From Flavobacterium wongokense (GTDB lineage: Bacteria > Bacteroidota > Bacteroidia > Flavobacteriales > Flavobacteriaceae), in contig NZ_JAKIHP010000001.1 in NCBI RefSeq assembly GCF_021608265.1, positions 248,001 through 312,000 of the forward strand: a DNA stretch of 64,000 nucleotides, read 5' to 3'. The position numbers were made by a program, and so were the translations under genes. The notes beneath the pieces are model-generated. The model saw nothing but the letters and a program-made list of their open reading frames with translations. It made no database searches and had not been told where the DNA came from. Every line of letters begins with the position of its first letter. Position 1 is the first letter of the stretch. This document shows positions 63,229 to 64,000 of this stretch, piece by piece.

Positions 63229-63329
63229 CGCAACTGTTTTGTAATGGATTGGGGGTAAAGGTAGTGAAAAAGAAATGGGTTTTTGTTTTAGATAGTCTGT
63301 TTCAGTCTGCTTATCAAACTTAATCATTG

Positions 63330-64000
63330 CTATGCATGCTCAATATAATCCGGGTATTTCGCAACAAAACTTTCGATGGACTTCATTAATAAATTATTGG
63401 AATTACTTAATTCGAGGTAGCAGGTATCAATTGCTCTTGTAAGGGCCATTATTACCCATGTTGCTGCATATTTATCTTTTCTGAATTCAGGATCCATAAT
63501 TTCGTTGAGAAGAAAATTATCCGCTTCATCCTCATTCCTTTTAGAATCAAAAAAACCATTGACGTCAAAACACATTGTAGCCCATGCTTCCAAACCGCGG
63601 CTTGATTCATAATAAATTGCCCTGATGCTTAACGACCCCGGGACACTCTGCCTTTTTTTATCTACATTTCCTGTAGCATTCCAAAACCGGGATTCATTAA
63701 TTATTTTATCAGCTATTGCTACTAATCCCCATTCCGACTTATTTTTACTACCGTCAAGCTTTATGACATCATATTCGTTAATCTTAAAATTTTTTATGGT
63801 TTCCGAATTTTCAATATTCCCTGACCCCGATTCTTTTGCGTTTTTCAGCATTAAAATAGAATCATACGAAGTGCATCCCTGACGAGCCCCTTTTTTCAAG
63901 AGTGTATTAATCAATTTTGCCTTTTTTTCTAAATCAGCGTTATAGTTTTTATCAATAATTATGGTGCCATGGTCATCGCTTTCCATGGGTTCCACATTTA
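63330..64000 (-). CDS. Unrecognised protein, possibly cut at its N-terminus by the window edge
   Basis: At least 219 residues are visible (from ATG at 63986) and the frame stays open to the right edge, so the true start may be outside. The protein is hydrophilic with no signal seen. Segments include SDDHGTIIIDKNYNADLEKKAKL, RQGCTSYDSILMLKN, SLSIRAIYYESSRGLEAWATMCFDVNGFF and AATWVIMALTRAID. I recognise no domain. It is co-oriented with the Kelch/T9SS gene 100 bp downstream. Composition is AT-rich, unlike that neighbour. Confidence 0.6.
   Translation of the reverse strand, partial: NVEPMESDDHGTIIIDKNYNADLEKKAKLINTLLKKGARQGCTSYDSILMLKNAKESGSGNIENSETIKNFKINEYDVIKLDGSKNKSEWGLVAIADKIINESRFWNATGNVDKKRQSVPGSLSIRAIYYESSRGLEAWATMCFDVNGFFDSKRNEDEADNFLLNEIMDPEFRKDKYAATWVIMALTRAIDTCYLELSNSNNLLMKSIESFVAKYPDYIEHA

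Overview
The window is chromosomal DNA of a member of the Bacteroidota, most likely Flavobacterium or a close relative. The evidence is a SusC/SusD pair, several proteins with type IX secretion (T9SS) C-terminal sorting domains, a Porin_10-type porin, Bacteroidota-style promoters (TTTG, 17-23 bp, TAnnTTTG), AT-rich DNA with few Shine-Dalgarno sites, and intergenic hairpin repeats of a kind I associate with flavobacteria. No rRNA, tRNA, CRISPR array or intact transposase was found.

Layout. 1-3.5 kb: a PLP enzyme with CBS domains (cut by the left edge) and a putative porin. 3.6-11.5 kb: a secreted M4 metalloprotease and a susC-susD operon, plausibly a peptide/protein utilisation set. 11.6-19 kb: housekeeping genes rnhB, lipB and lysS, two small secreted helical proteins, and an operon of a PLP desulfhydrase/deaminase, a LysM glucosaminidase and hemL. 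19-29.5 kb: a surface-protein block with two divergent related T9SS cargo proteins and a 1094-residue GVYG-repeat protein. 29.5-34.7 kb: small conserved genes, urocanate hydratase, a DUF4136 lipoprotein and an aromatic amino acid hydroxylase. 34.8-44.1 kb: a two-component locus. 44.1-53.6 kb: GSCFA protein, ABC exporter, alaS, LytM peptidase, MerR regulator and a lemA-TPM-TPM operon. 53.7-59.5 kb: an outer-membrane beta-barrel protein, der and era. 59.5-64 kb: an accessory stretch of mosaic repeats, small hypothetical genes, a stand-alone receiver protein, a Kelch/T9SS protein and an unrecognised gene at the right edge.

The most interesting part is 34.8-44.1 kb. Two adjacent TPR sensor histidine kinases with identical phosphoacceptor regions, one NarL-type response regulator and five secreted or membrane proteins lie on one strand. 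Three promoters there carry the same palindrome, TACGGCA-N2-TGCCGTA. This is the 7-2-7 inverted-heptamer layout used by NarL-family regulators. In all three, the 20-bp operator sits exactly 21 bp upstream of a -7-like box, and a start codon follows 23-25 nt after the box. One of these promoters points at an unannotated 23-codon cysteine-rich ORF (35499-35570) whose 3' half is also a strong intrinsic terminator. I infer a self-contained, autoregulated envelope-sensing regulon with a small-peptide or small-RNA output.

The other main theme is repeats: a mosaic palindromic element in three copies (56.7, 59.6 and 61.1 kb), tandem-then-inverted arrays of short units around hutU, der/era and alaS, and two further hairpin repeat families.
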